A stretch of DNA of 64,000 nt from NCBI GenBank assembly GCA_964393035.1, contig CAYMRX010000004.1, forward strand, positions 248,001 to 312,000, read 5' to 3'. This DNA is from Tabrizicola_A sp964393035 (GTDB taxonomy: Bacteria; Pseudomonadota; Alphaproteobacteria; Rhodobacterales; Rhodobacteraceae). Both the position numbers and the translations under genes were made by a program. The notes under the pieces are model-generated. The model worked only from the letters and a program-made list of their open reading frames with translations. It was not told where the DNA came from and searched no databases. This document shows positions 26,135 through 33,130 of the stretch, one piece after another. Position 1 is the first letter of the stretch. Every line of letters starts with the position of its first letter.

Positions 26135-26703
26135 ACGGCGACAATTTCGGCCAGCTTTTGTATCTGGGCCTGCTTCTTGCTGCCGTGGTGGGCTGGGGTC
26201 TGGCGGAATATCGCGGGCGGCTGGGGCAGGGCCTGCGCAGCCTGGCCGCCTGGGGATTGATCTTTGTCGGGGTGATGGCAGGGTATGGGCTGTGGAAAGA
26301 CATCCGCCATGACGTCATCGCAGCCCAAAGCGAAACCGCCGATACGGTGGAAATCCCGCGCGCCAATGACGGGCATTACTACATCACGCTGACCATCGCA
26401 GGGCGGCCCTTGACCTTCATGGCCGATACCGGGGCCTCGGGCGTGGTGTTAAGCCAAGAGGATGCGGCGCGCTTGGGGATCGACCTGCAAGACCTTGTTT
26501 ATGCGGGGCAATCGTCAACCGCCAATGGCATGGTGCGCACCGCGCGGGTGCGGCTTTCCGATGTCACGCTTGGGCCTTGGCACGACGACAGCATCGGAGC
26601 CTTTGTCAACGAAGGCGCCATGGCTGGCTCGCTTTTGGGGATGGATTATCTCGGGCGCTATGCGATCGAAATCGCGGGCGAGCGGATGATCCTGCGCCGT
26701 TAG
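26131..26703 (+). CDS. Membrane-anchored retropepsin-like aspartic protease (TIGR02281)
   Basis: 190-residue protein with two N-terminal membrane helices (LLYLGLLLAAVVGWGLAEY and LAAWGLIFVGVMAGYGLW), then a single aspartic-protease domain facing the periplasm. FMADTGASGVVLS holds the DTGA catalytic motif, and LLGMDYLGRYAIEIAGERMIL closes the domain. Like retroviral proteases it would act as a dimer. Coupled to marC by a 4-base overlap. Substrates unknown. Confidence 0.87.
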   Translation: MNGDNFGQLLYLGLLLAAVVGWGLAEYRGRLGQGLRSLAAWGLIFVGVMAGYGLWKDIRHDVIAAQSETADTVEIPRANDGHYYITLTIAGRPLTFMADTGASGVVLSQEDAARLGIDLQDLVYAGQSSTANGMVRTARVRLSDVTLGPWHDDSIGAFVNEGAMAGSLLGMDYLGRYAIEIAGERMILRR

Positions 26704-27050
26704 GGCTTTTTCGGCACCACGCCAATCGCGGCCAAGGCGCGGTCCAAGGCAAGATCGGCCCCGGCCGAGGCGGCGAACGAAGCACGGGCCTGCGTCTTCA
26801 ACCGGTCGAACTTGACCCGCAGGGCACGTTTTTCCTCGCCCTGACAGTCATTCCAAGGCCGGCCCTGCAAGCCCATGACCAAGACATAATAGCCGATGAA
26901 ATGCGGCTGGGTTCCGGCCTCGATGAGCCGCAGATAGGCGGCATCGGCCCCCATCGCCCGGATTTCTTCCGCCGAATGAATCCCCGCACGGGCAAAGGCC
27001 GCTTCCGAGGCGGGGCCAAGGTTCAGGATGGAGGAAACAGGTTCTGTCAT
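26700..27050 (-). CDS. TfoX/Sxy C-terminal-domain protein
   Basis: 116-residue protein consisting of a TfoX C-terminal helix-hairpin-helix-like domain (ILNLGPASEAAFARAGIHSAEEIRAMGADAAYLRL) without the N-terminal TfoX domain. TfoX/Sxy activates competence genes in gammaproteobacteria; single-domain proteins in this group have no defined role. Its stop overlaps that of the convergent protease gene. No Shine-Dalgarno sequence is visible: a hairpin with a T-tract ends three bases before ATG 27050, so expression may depend on read-through or an internal promoter. Confidence 0.8.
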   Translation of the reverse strand: MTEPVSSILNLGPASEAAFARAGIHSAEEIRAMGADAAYLRLIEAGTQPHFIGYYVLVMGLQGRPWNDCQGEEKRALRVKFDRLKTQARASFAASAGADLALDRALAAIGVVPKKP

Positions 27051-27053
27051 AGG

Positions 27054-27080
27054 AAAAAGGCCAGCCCGGTCGGCTGGCCC
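27054..27080 (-). terminator. Terminator after the 42-residue small ORF
   Basis: On the minus strand GGCCAGCC pairs with GGCTGGCC, followed by TTTTT. It begins eight bases past the small ORF's stop and ends just before the TfoX-like start. Confidence 0.75.
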
Positions 27081-27087
27081 TTGGTTT

Positions 27088-27216
27088 TCAGATCGCCGCC
27101 CAATCGCGGAAGATCGGCTGGTTGCCCTGTTGCTGGCTGCCCTGCTGTTGGCCCTGCTGCTGTTGCGGCGCGGGCGTGCCGGTGCCGCCTTGCTGGGGGG
27201 TGGGGGAATTCGACAT
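27088..27216 (-). CDS. Small Gln/Pro-rich protein (42 aa)
   Basis: ORF of 43 codons including stop. Composition: about a third Gln, with Gly, Pro, Thr; the C-terminus NQPIFRDWAAI is the only hydrophobic/aromatic part. Support for translation: ATG 27216 has GGAG seven bases upstream, an intrinsic terminator starts eight bases after the TGA, and no other gene accounts for this 350-base interval. I do not recognise a family. The sticky Q/G-rich body with a conserved-looking tail suggests a structural or tethering peptide, but that is only a guess. Confidence 0.6.
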   Translation of the reverse strand: MSNSPTPQQGGTGTPAPQQQQGQQQGSQQQGNQPIFRDWAAI

Positions 27217-27403
27217 CTGACTGCTCCGTCTCTTGTTCAAGATCCCGGCGTTCTGCCGGTGACCATCTTGCCCGGTGATCCGGGCCGGAAGGCGCCGGAA
27301 AAGGGTTCAGATTACGACCATTTAACGCGAATTTTCGCCACGGGCAATCGTCACGCTGCGTTTGACGCCGCGTCCGCCGATCAAGGCGGCGTGATTGTGG
27401 GGT

Positions 27404-27598
27404 TCAGGCAACTTCCTTGGCGGGAAAGCCGATGGCTTCCAGGGCTGTCAGGGCCTGATCGGCGGGACCGGCGACCTTGACCTGCCGGTTGGCCAGATCC
27501 ACCTCAACCGGGGCCATGCCGGGCAGCGGCGAAAGGGCCGCCTCAACCGAAGCCTTGCAATGGCCGCAGGACATGTCGGGAACGGAAAGCAGGGTCAT
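27404..27598 (-). CDS. copZ: Heavy-metal-associated (CopZ-like) metallochaperone
   Basis: 64-residue HMA-domain protein. MSCGHC provides the CxxC copper site, and the ferredoxin-like fold pattern (VEAALSPLPGMAPVEVDLANRQVKV) is complete. It would hand Cu(I) to the CopA ATPase encoded divergently about 110 bases away. ATG 27598 has GGAG at good spacing; ATG 27604 is too close to it. Slightly shorter than Bacillus CopZ (69). Confidence 0.88.
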   Translation of the reverse strand: MTLLSVPDMSCGHCKASVEAALSPLPGMAPVEVDLANRQVKVAGPADQALTALEAIGFPAKEVA

Positions 27599-27708
27599 GG
27601 GCATATCTCCTTCAGGGGGAATATGGGGGCAGGCAGAGGGGCTGTGCAAGGGGGGCCGAAGCGCCGCAGGGTCTTGTCTTGTCGCGGGCATGCGCACCAT
27701 ATGAGAGC

Positions 27709-30123
27709 ATGACCCAGACGATCCGATTTCAATTAGACGGCATGACCTGCGCCTCCTGCGTGGCGCGGGCCGAGCGGGTGCTGACCGCGCAAGCGGGCGT
27801 TGCCAGCGCCCATGTCAACCTTGGCACCGAAACCGCCGAAGTGCGCTTTGACGCGCCGACGACGCCGGATGCCATGGCCGGGGCCTTGGCGCGGGCGGGC
27901 TATCCGGTGCGGCAAAGGCAGGTGGTGCTGGCGGTTGAAGGCATGACCTGCGCCTCTTGCACCGGGCGGGTGGAACGGGTGCTCAGGGCGCAACCGGGCG
28001 TGGCCGGGGCGACCGCGAACCTTGCAACCCGCGCCACGACCGTGACGCTGTGGGGCGATGCCGATGCGGGCGCTTTGGCCGCGGCGGTGTCCCGCGCCGG
28101 GTTTCAGGCCGCCCCTATGGCCGAAAGCCGCGGGCATGATCCCAAGGCCGAGGAGGCCCGGCTTTGGCGCGATGCCGCCCTTGCCACGGCCCTGACGCTG
28201 CCGGTCTTTATCGCCGAGATGGGCGGGCATGTTCTGCCGGGCTTTCACCATTGGCTGCACGGGTTGATCCCGCTGCAAAACCTGTGGTGGGCTGAGTTCC
28301 TTCTGGTGACGCTGGTCTTGATCGGGCCCGGCGCGCGGTTCTTTCGCAAGGGCATTCCGGCCCTGCTGAAAGCCGCGCCGGATATGAATTCGCTGGTGGC
28401 CTTGGGGGCCGGTGCGGCTTGGGCCTATTCGGTGCTTGTCACCCTTGCCCCTGCGCTGATCCCAGCCGGTTCGCGGGCGGTCTATTACGAGGCGGCGGCC
28501 GTGATCGTGACGCTGATCCTGTTTGGCCGTGCGCTTGAGGTCCGCGCACGCGGGCGAGCCGGGGCGGCGATTGCCCGGCTGGTGGCCTTGCAGCCGAAAA
28601 CCGCGCTGCGTCTGTCGGGGGAGCCGGGGGCGGCCGATCCGGTGGAGGTGCCGATTGCCGCGCTTTTGGCGGGGGACCGCGTGCAGGTGCGGCCCGGAGA
28701 GCGGGTGCCGGTTGATGGGGTGGTGGTGGAAGGCCGTTCGGCCGTGGACGAATCCATGCTGACGGGTGAACCGCTGCCGGTTGCCAAGGCGGCGGGCGAT
28801 ACGCTGACCGGCGGCACCGTGAACGGAACCGGCGGTCTGGTGATGCAGGTGCGCGCGGTGGGAAGTGCGACGGTGCTGGCGCGCATCATCGCCATGGTGG
28901 CCGAGGCGCAGGGCGGCAAGCTGCCGGTGCAGGCGCTGGTGGATCGCATCACCCTGTGGTTCGTGCCGGTGGTGATGGGCTTGGCGCTTGTCACCTTTGC
29001 CCTGTGGATGGCGCTTGGCCCCGGTCTGGCGCAGGCGCTGGTGGCGGGGGTGTCGGTGCTGATCATCGCCTGCCCCTGTGCCATGGGCTTGGCAACACCG
29101 GTGTCCATCCTTGTCGGCACCGGGCGGGCGGCGGAACTGGGGGTGCTGTTCCGCAAGGGCGAGGCATTGCAGCGGCTGGAAACCGTTGCGCGTGTCGCCT
29201 TTGACAAGACCGGCACCCTGACCATGGGCAAGCCGGTGGTGCAGGCGGTGCATGTGCTGCAAGGGCGTGACCCCGATCAGCTTTTGGCGCTGGCGGCGGC
29301 GGTGGAGCGGGGGTCCGAACATCCCTTGGCGGGCGCGGTGCTGGACGAGGTGGCCCGGCGCGGCCTGCCGATCCCCGAGGCGACGGGCTTTCAGGCCCAT
29401 CCCGGCCGGGGGGCCGAGGCGGTTGTGGCGGGCGGCTTGGTTCGGGTGGGGTCGGCCAAGCTTTTTGCGCCGCTGGAGGAGGGGCTTGCACAAATGTGCA
29501 GCGCGGCCCAAGCGCAGGGGCAGGGCGTGTTGCTGGTCGGCCGCGAGGGTCGGGCCGAAGCAGCCATTCTTGTGGCCGACCCGATCAAGCCGACCGCGGT
29601 TTTGGCGGTGCAATCCCTTGTACATATGGGGCTGGAGCCGGTGATGATCACCGGTGACGCCAAGGCCACCGCCGCGGCTGTCGCTGCGGCTATCGGTATT
29701 ACCTCTGTGCATGCCGAGATTATGCCTGCACAAAAGGCCGAGGTGATCGGCGGCCTTGGAACCGGGACCGTCTTTGTCGGGGATGGGCTGAACGACGCGC
29801 CGGCCTTGGCGCTGGCCGATGTCGGCATGGCGATGGGCACCGGCACCGATGTGGCGATCGAGGCCGGGGATGTGGTGTTGATGCGGGGCGATCCGATGGG
29901 GGTGGTGCAGGCCATCGGCCTGTCGCGCGCGGTGATGCGCAACATCCGGCAGAATCTGTTCTGGGCGTTCGGTTACAACACCGTGCTGATTCCAGTGGCG
30001 GCGGGGCTTCTGGTGCCGTTTGGCGGGCCGCAACTGTCGCCCATGCTGGGGGCAGGGGCGATGGCGCTGTCGTCGGTCTTTGTCTTGGGCAACGCGCTGC
30101 GGCTGCGTCGTTGGCGCGCCTGA
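27709..30123 (+). CDS. copA: Cu(I)-translocating P1B-type ATPase
   Basis: 804-residue inner-membrane pump exporting cytosolic copper. Two N-terminal HMA domains with Cys14/Cys17 and Cys81/Cys84 (MTCASC each). Eight membrane segments follow. CPC (455-457, ACPCAMGLATP) is the transmembrane metal site, DKTGT starts at the phosphorylated Asp499, and GDGLNDAPALA is the hinge. SEHPL, which binds ATP, is also present. Divergent from copZ. The 3' end abuts the convergent Rrf2 regulator with only six bases between. It could alternatively serve cytochrome oxidase assembly (CopA2/FixI type), but no cco genes are near, so detoxification is more likely. Confidence 0.93.
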   Translation: MTQTIRFQLDGMTCASCVARAERVLTAQAGVASAHVNLGTETAEVRFDAPTTPDAMAGALARAGYPVRQRQVVLAVEGMTCASCTGRVERVLRAQPGVAGATANLATRATTVTLWGDADAGALAAAVSRAGFQAAPMAESRGHDPKAEEARLWRDAALATALTLPVFIAEMGGHVLPGFHHWLHGLIPLQNLWWAEFLLVTLVLIGPGARFFRKGIPALLKAAPDMNSLVALGAGAAWAYSVLVTLAPALIPAGSRAVYYEAAAVIVTLILFGRALEVRARGRAGAAIARLVALQPKTALRLSGEPGAADPVEVPIAALLAGDRVQVRPGERVPVDGVVVEGRSAVDESMLTGEPLPVAKAAGDTLTGGTVNGTGGLVMQVRAVGSATVLARIIAMVAEAQGGKLPVQALVDRITLWFVPVVMGLALVTFALWMALGPGLAQALVAGVSVLIIACPCAMGLATPVSILVGTGRAAELGVLFRKGEALQRLETVARVAFDKTGTLTMGKPVVQAVHVLQGRDPDQLLALAAAVERGSEHPLAGAVLDEVARRGLPIPEATGFQAHPGRGAEAVVAGGLVRVGSAKLFAPLEEGLAQMCSAAQAQGQGVLLVGREGRAEAAILVADPIKPTAVLAVQSLVHMGLEPVMITGDAKATAAAVAAAIGITSVHAEIMPAQKAEVIGGLGTGTVFVGDGLNDAPALALADVGMAMGTGTDVAIEAGDVVLMRGDPMGVVQAIGLSRAVMRNIRQNLFWAFGYNTVLIPVAAGLLVPFGGPQLSPMLGAGAMALSSVFVLGNALRLRRWRA

Positions 30124-30129
30124 AGGCGG

Positions 30130-30564
30130 TCAGGCCACCTTCAGCAGGGTTTCAAGCCCGGTGTTTTCTGCAACCAGATCGGCCAGCGTTGACCGGTCAA
30201 GCCGCGCATAAAACGCGTCCAGCGCCTCTTGCAGCACACATTTCAGCCGACAACAGGCGGCCAGCGGGCAGGTCGCCTGCCGCTCCTCGGTGCATTCGGT
30301 AAAAGGCAAGACCGCCTCGAAGGCGCGGAACACCTCGCCCACACCGATCTTTTCCGGCCCGCGTGCCAGCATCAACCCGCCCGACCGGCCGCGTTGGGTT
30401 TTGATATAACCCTTGCGGGCCAGCAGGTGAATCACCTGCGCCAGATGGTTTTCCGAGGCGCCGCACGCCTCGGCCACCTCGTGTTTGCGCACGATGCGAT
30501 CGGGGTTCACGGCGCAAAACATCAGCGTCCGCATGGCCAGATTGGTTCGTGTCGTCAGCCTCAT
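30130..30564 (-). CDS. Rrf2-family regulator, NsrR-like
   Basis: 144-residue winged-helix regulator. MRLTTRTNLAMRTLMF and ENHLAQVIHLLARKGYIKTQRGRSGGLMLA form the DNA-binding domain. Cys91, Cys99 and Cys105 have the spacing of the cluster ligands in Bacillus NsrR (92/100/106), a nitric-oxide-sensing Fe-S repressor. Residue 8 is Asn where NsrR proteins I know use Asp as fourth ligand. Extra Cys104 and Cys109 are nearby. An FNR-type box lies about 60 bases upstream, in the region shared with glgP. Probable NO or Fe-S-state sensor. Confidence 0.82.
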   Translation of the reverse strand: MRLTTRTNLAMRTLMFCAVNPDRIVRKHEVAEACGASENHLAQVIHLLARKGYIKTQRGRSGGLMLARGPEKIGVGEVFRAFEAVLPFTECTEERQATCPLAACCRLKCVLQEALDAFYARLDRSTLADLVAENTGLETLLKVA

Positions 30565-30624
30565 CGCAGTATTCCCAGACAGAATTGCATGGCTGCACGA
30601 TAGACGCGCGAGGACGCGCTGTAT

Positions 30625-30638
30625 TTGATGCAGATCAT
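30625..30638. promoter_or_regulatory. FNR/FnrL-type box between Rrf2 regulator and glgP
   Basis: TTGAT-GCAG-ATCAT matches nine of ten specified positions of TTGATnnnnATCAA. It lies about 60 bases upstream of the Rrf2 start and 85 bases upstream of the glgP start. Confidence 0.55.
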
Positions 30639-30711
30639 AAACCGATTTTTAGCGCCCCCTTTTTCCTTTTCCTTGAATTGTGCATGAAGGATGGGCATAG
30701 CGATAAGGAAT

Positions 30712-30723
30712 GATTGCGCTAAC
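30712..30723. promoter_or_regulatory. Degenerate LacI-type operator candidate at glgP start
   Basis: GATTGCGCTAAC matches the zwf operator GTTAGCGCTAAC at ten of twelve positions and abuts the glgP ATG. Weak; could be chance. Confidence 0.25.
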
Positions 30724-33123
30724 ATGTCCCTTGAAGCCCCGGAATTTCCTGTGACGCCCCTCAGTCCTGACCCCCTTCGCGCCGATACCCTCCGCCACCT
30801 GACCTATACGTTGGGCAAGGATGCGCCGCATGCCAGCCCCTATGACTGGCGGATGGCGCTGTCCTATGCGGTGCGCGACCGCATCATGGGGCCGTGGTTC
30901 CAATCAACCCGCCGCACCTGGGCCGAGGGGCGCAAGCGCGTCTATTACCTGTCGATGGAATTCCTGATCGGGCGCCTGTTGCAGGATGCGGTGGTCAATC
31001 TGGGGCTGGATGATGCGGCGCGCGAGGTGATGGCGGGCTTCGGGCAGGATTTCACGGGTCTGGTGGAAGGCGAGCCGGACGCCGCGCTTGGCAATGGCGG
31101 GCTTGGCCGTCTGGCGGCCTGTTTCATGGAAAGCATGGCGACGGTGGGCTGCCCGGCCTATGGCTATGGCATCCGCTATGAACATGGCCTGTTTCGTCAA
31201 CGCTTCGAGGGTGGCCAGCAGGTGGAAAGCCCCGAAGATTGGCTGACCCAGACCAACCCATGGGAATTTTCGCGCTCGGAAAGCGCCTATACCATTGGCT
31301 TCAAAGGGCAAATGGAAGGTGACACATGGGTGCCGGGGGAAACGGTGATCGCCTCGGCCCATGATACGCCGGTGATTGGCTGGCAGGGCAGATGGGCCAA
31401 TACATTGCGGCTGTGGGCCGCAAAGCCCACGACCCTGTTCGATCTGGAGCGGTTCAACCGCGGCGATTACACCGCCGCCGCCGAACCCGAGGCGCTGGCC
31501 CGCACGCTGTCCCGTGTACTTTATCCCGATGACACCACCTATCAGGGCAAGGAATTGCGGCTGAAGCAGGAATATTTCCTGACCTCTGCCGCGTTGCAGG
31601 ACATTTTGCGCCGGCATCTGGCCGCAGGGCTGTCGGTCGCCGATCTGCCGCGCCATGTCGCCATTCAGATGAACGACACCCACCCCGCGATTGCGGGGCC
31701 AGAGTTGATCCGGTTGTTGATGGACGATCACGGGATGGCGTTTGAACCCGCGCTGGACACCGCGCGGGCCTGTCTGGGCTATACCAACCACACGCTTCTG
31801 CCCGAGGCCTTGGAAAAATGGTCGACCTATACCTTTGGCACCGTGCTGCCGCGCCATATGCAACTGGTGGAAAAGATTGACAGCTGGCACCGGCGCACCT
31901 TCCACCCGCCGCATTACGTTGGCATCGTGAAGCACCACGAGGTGCGGATGGGCGAGTTGGCCTTCGTGATGAGCCACAAGGTCAATGGGGTGTCGGCGTT
32001 GCATTCCGAACTGGTCAAGACCTCGCTTTTCCCGGATTTGCACCGCAGCCATCCCGGCCAGATCATCAACCAGACCAATGGTGTGACGCCCCGGCGCTGG
32101 CTTGCCATGGCGAACCGGCCCTTGGCGAAGGTGATTACCGGGGCGATTGGCGAGGGTTGGCAGGCGGATCTGGCACGCTTGCGGGATTTGGAAAGCCATA
32201 TTGAATCCAAAGGCTTCCGGGATGACTTTCAGGCGGCCAAGCGGCAAAACAAACAGGCTTTGGCAGCATGGATCAAGGAAAGCCAAGGTGTGCAGGTGTC
32301 GCCGGATGCGCTGTTCGATGTGCAGGTCAAGCGCATCCATGAATACAAGCGCCAGCTTCTGAACATACTGCAAACCATCGGCCATTGGTATCGCCTGCGC
32401 GAAAACCCGAATGCGCCTGCCGTGCCACGGGTGAAGATCTTTGGTGGAAAATCCGCACCGGGTTATGCGGCGGCAAAAGAAATCGTGCGTCTTATCAATG
32501 ATGTGGCGGCGGTTGTGAATTCTGACCCGCAAGTCGGTGACAAGCTGAAGATCGTATATCCGGCGAATTACAACGTCTCGATGGCGGAACGCCTGATCCC
32601 GGCGGCGGACCTTTCGGAACAGATCTCGACCGCCGGGATGGAGGCGTCGGGCACCGGGAACATGAAGTTCATGATGAACGGTGCGCCGACCATCGGCACG
32701 CTGGATGGCGCCAATGTCGAGATTTTGGCCGAGGTGGGGGCGGAGAACTTCTTCCTCTTTGGCCTGACGGCCGAGGAGGCCATCCGACAGCGTGAAATCC
32801 AAAATCAGTCTGCGACGGCGATCGAGGCGTCTGAGTTGTTGAAGATCGTCTTGCAACTTATTGCAGAAGGAAGGTTTTCACCGGATCAACCTGACCGTTA
32901 CCATGGGCTTTTGCACCGCATCTGGCACCATGATCATTTCCTCGTGGCGGCGGATTTTGCGGGTTATGACGCGGCGCAGGCCCGCGTTGATCTGGCCTAT
33001 GCGGACCCTGAAATCTGGGTCAGGATGGCGGCCATGAACACCGCGCGGTCGGGGTTCTTCTCCTCCGACCGCACCATTCGCAGTTATATGAAAGACATCT
33101 GGAACATCCCCCCCGCCTTATGA
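30724..33123 (+). CDS. glgP: Glycogen phosphorylase
   Basis: 799-residue PLP enzyme that releases glucose-1-phosphate from glycogen ends. YLSMEFLIGRLLQD and LGNGGLGRLAACFMESMAT near the N-terminus, and EASGTGNMKFMMNGA with the PLP lysine Lys648, are diagnostic. ATG 30724 (MSLEAPEFPV) chosen: AAGGA lies 14 bases upstream, which is long. ATG 30691 touches AAGG directly and is less likely. First gene of a six-gene glycogen operon; eight bases separate it from glgB. Presence of the degradative enzyme at the head of the operon implies coupled turnover. Confidence 0.95.
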   Translation: MSLEAPEFPVTPLSPDPLRADTLRHLTYTLGKDAPHASPYDWRMALSYAVRDRIMGPWFQSTRRTWAEGRKRVYYLSMEFLIGRLLQDAVVNLGLDDAAREVMAGFGQDFTGLVEGEPDAALGNGGLGRLAACFMESMATVGCPAYGYGIRYEHGLFRQRFEGGQQVESPEDWLTQTNPWEFSRSESAYTIGFKGQMEGDTWVPGETVIASAHDTPVIGWQGRWANTLRLWAAKPTTLFDLERFNRGDYTAAAEPEALARTLSRVLYPDDTTYQGKELRLKQEYFLTSAALQDILRRHLAAGLSVADLPRHVAIQMNDTHPAIAGPELIRLLMDDHGMAFEPALDTARACLGYTNHTLLPEALEKWSTYTFGTVLPRHMQLVEKIDSWHRRTFHPPHYVGIVKHHEVRMGELAFVMSHKVNGVSALHSELVKTSLFPDLHRSHPGQIINQTNGVTPRRWLAMANRPLAKVITGAIGEGWQADLARLRDLESHIESKGFRDDFQAAKRQNKQALAAWIKESQGVQVSPDALFDVQVKRIHEYKRQLLNILQTIGHWYRLRENPNAPAVPRVKIFGGKSAPGYAAAKEIVRLINDVAAVVNSDPQVGDKLKIVYPANYNVSMAERLIPAADLSEQISTAGMEASGTGNMKFMMNGAPTIGTLDGANVEILAEVGAENFFLFGLTAEEAIRQREIQNQSATAIEASELLKIVLQLIAEGRFSPDQPDRYHGLLHRIWHHDHFLVAADFAGYDAAQARVDLAYADPEIWVRMAAMNTARSGFFSSDRTIRSYMKDIWNIPPAL

Positions 33124-33130
33124 GGACAGT

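Noticed and set aside
29485..29501. CTTGCACAAATGTGCAG in copA, resembling the nitroreductase operator (also 3305-3321)
   Set aside because: Both lie deep inside coding sequence and encode ordinary residues of well-supported genes; likely chance from codon use.
30904..32856. 650-codon minus-strand frame inside glgP
   Set aside because: Antisense shadow of glycogen phosphorylase; no start context or domain.
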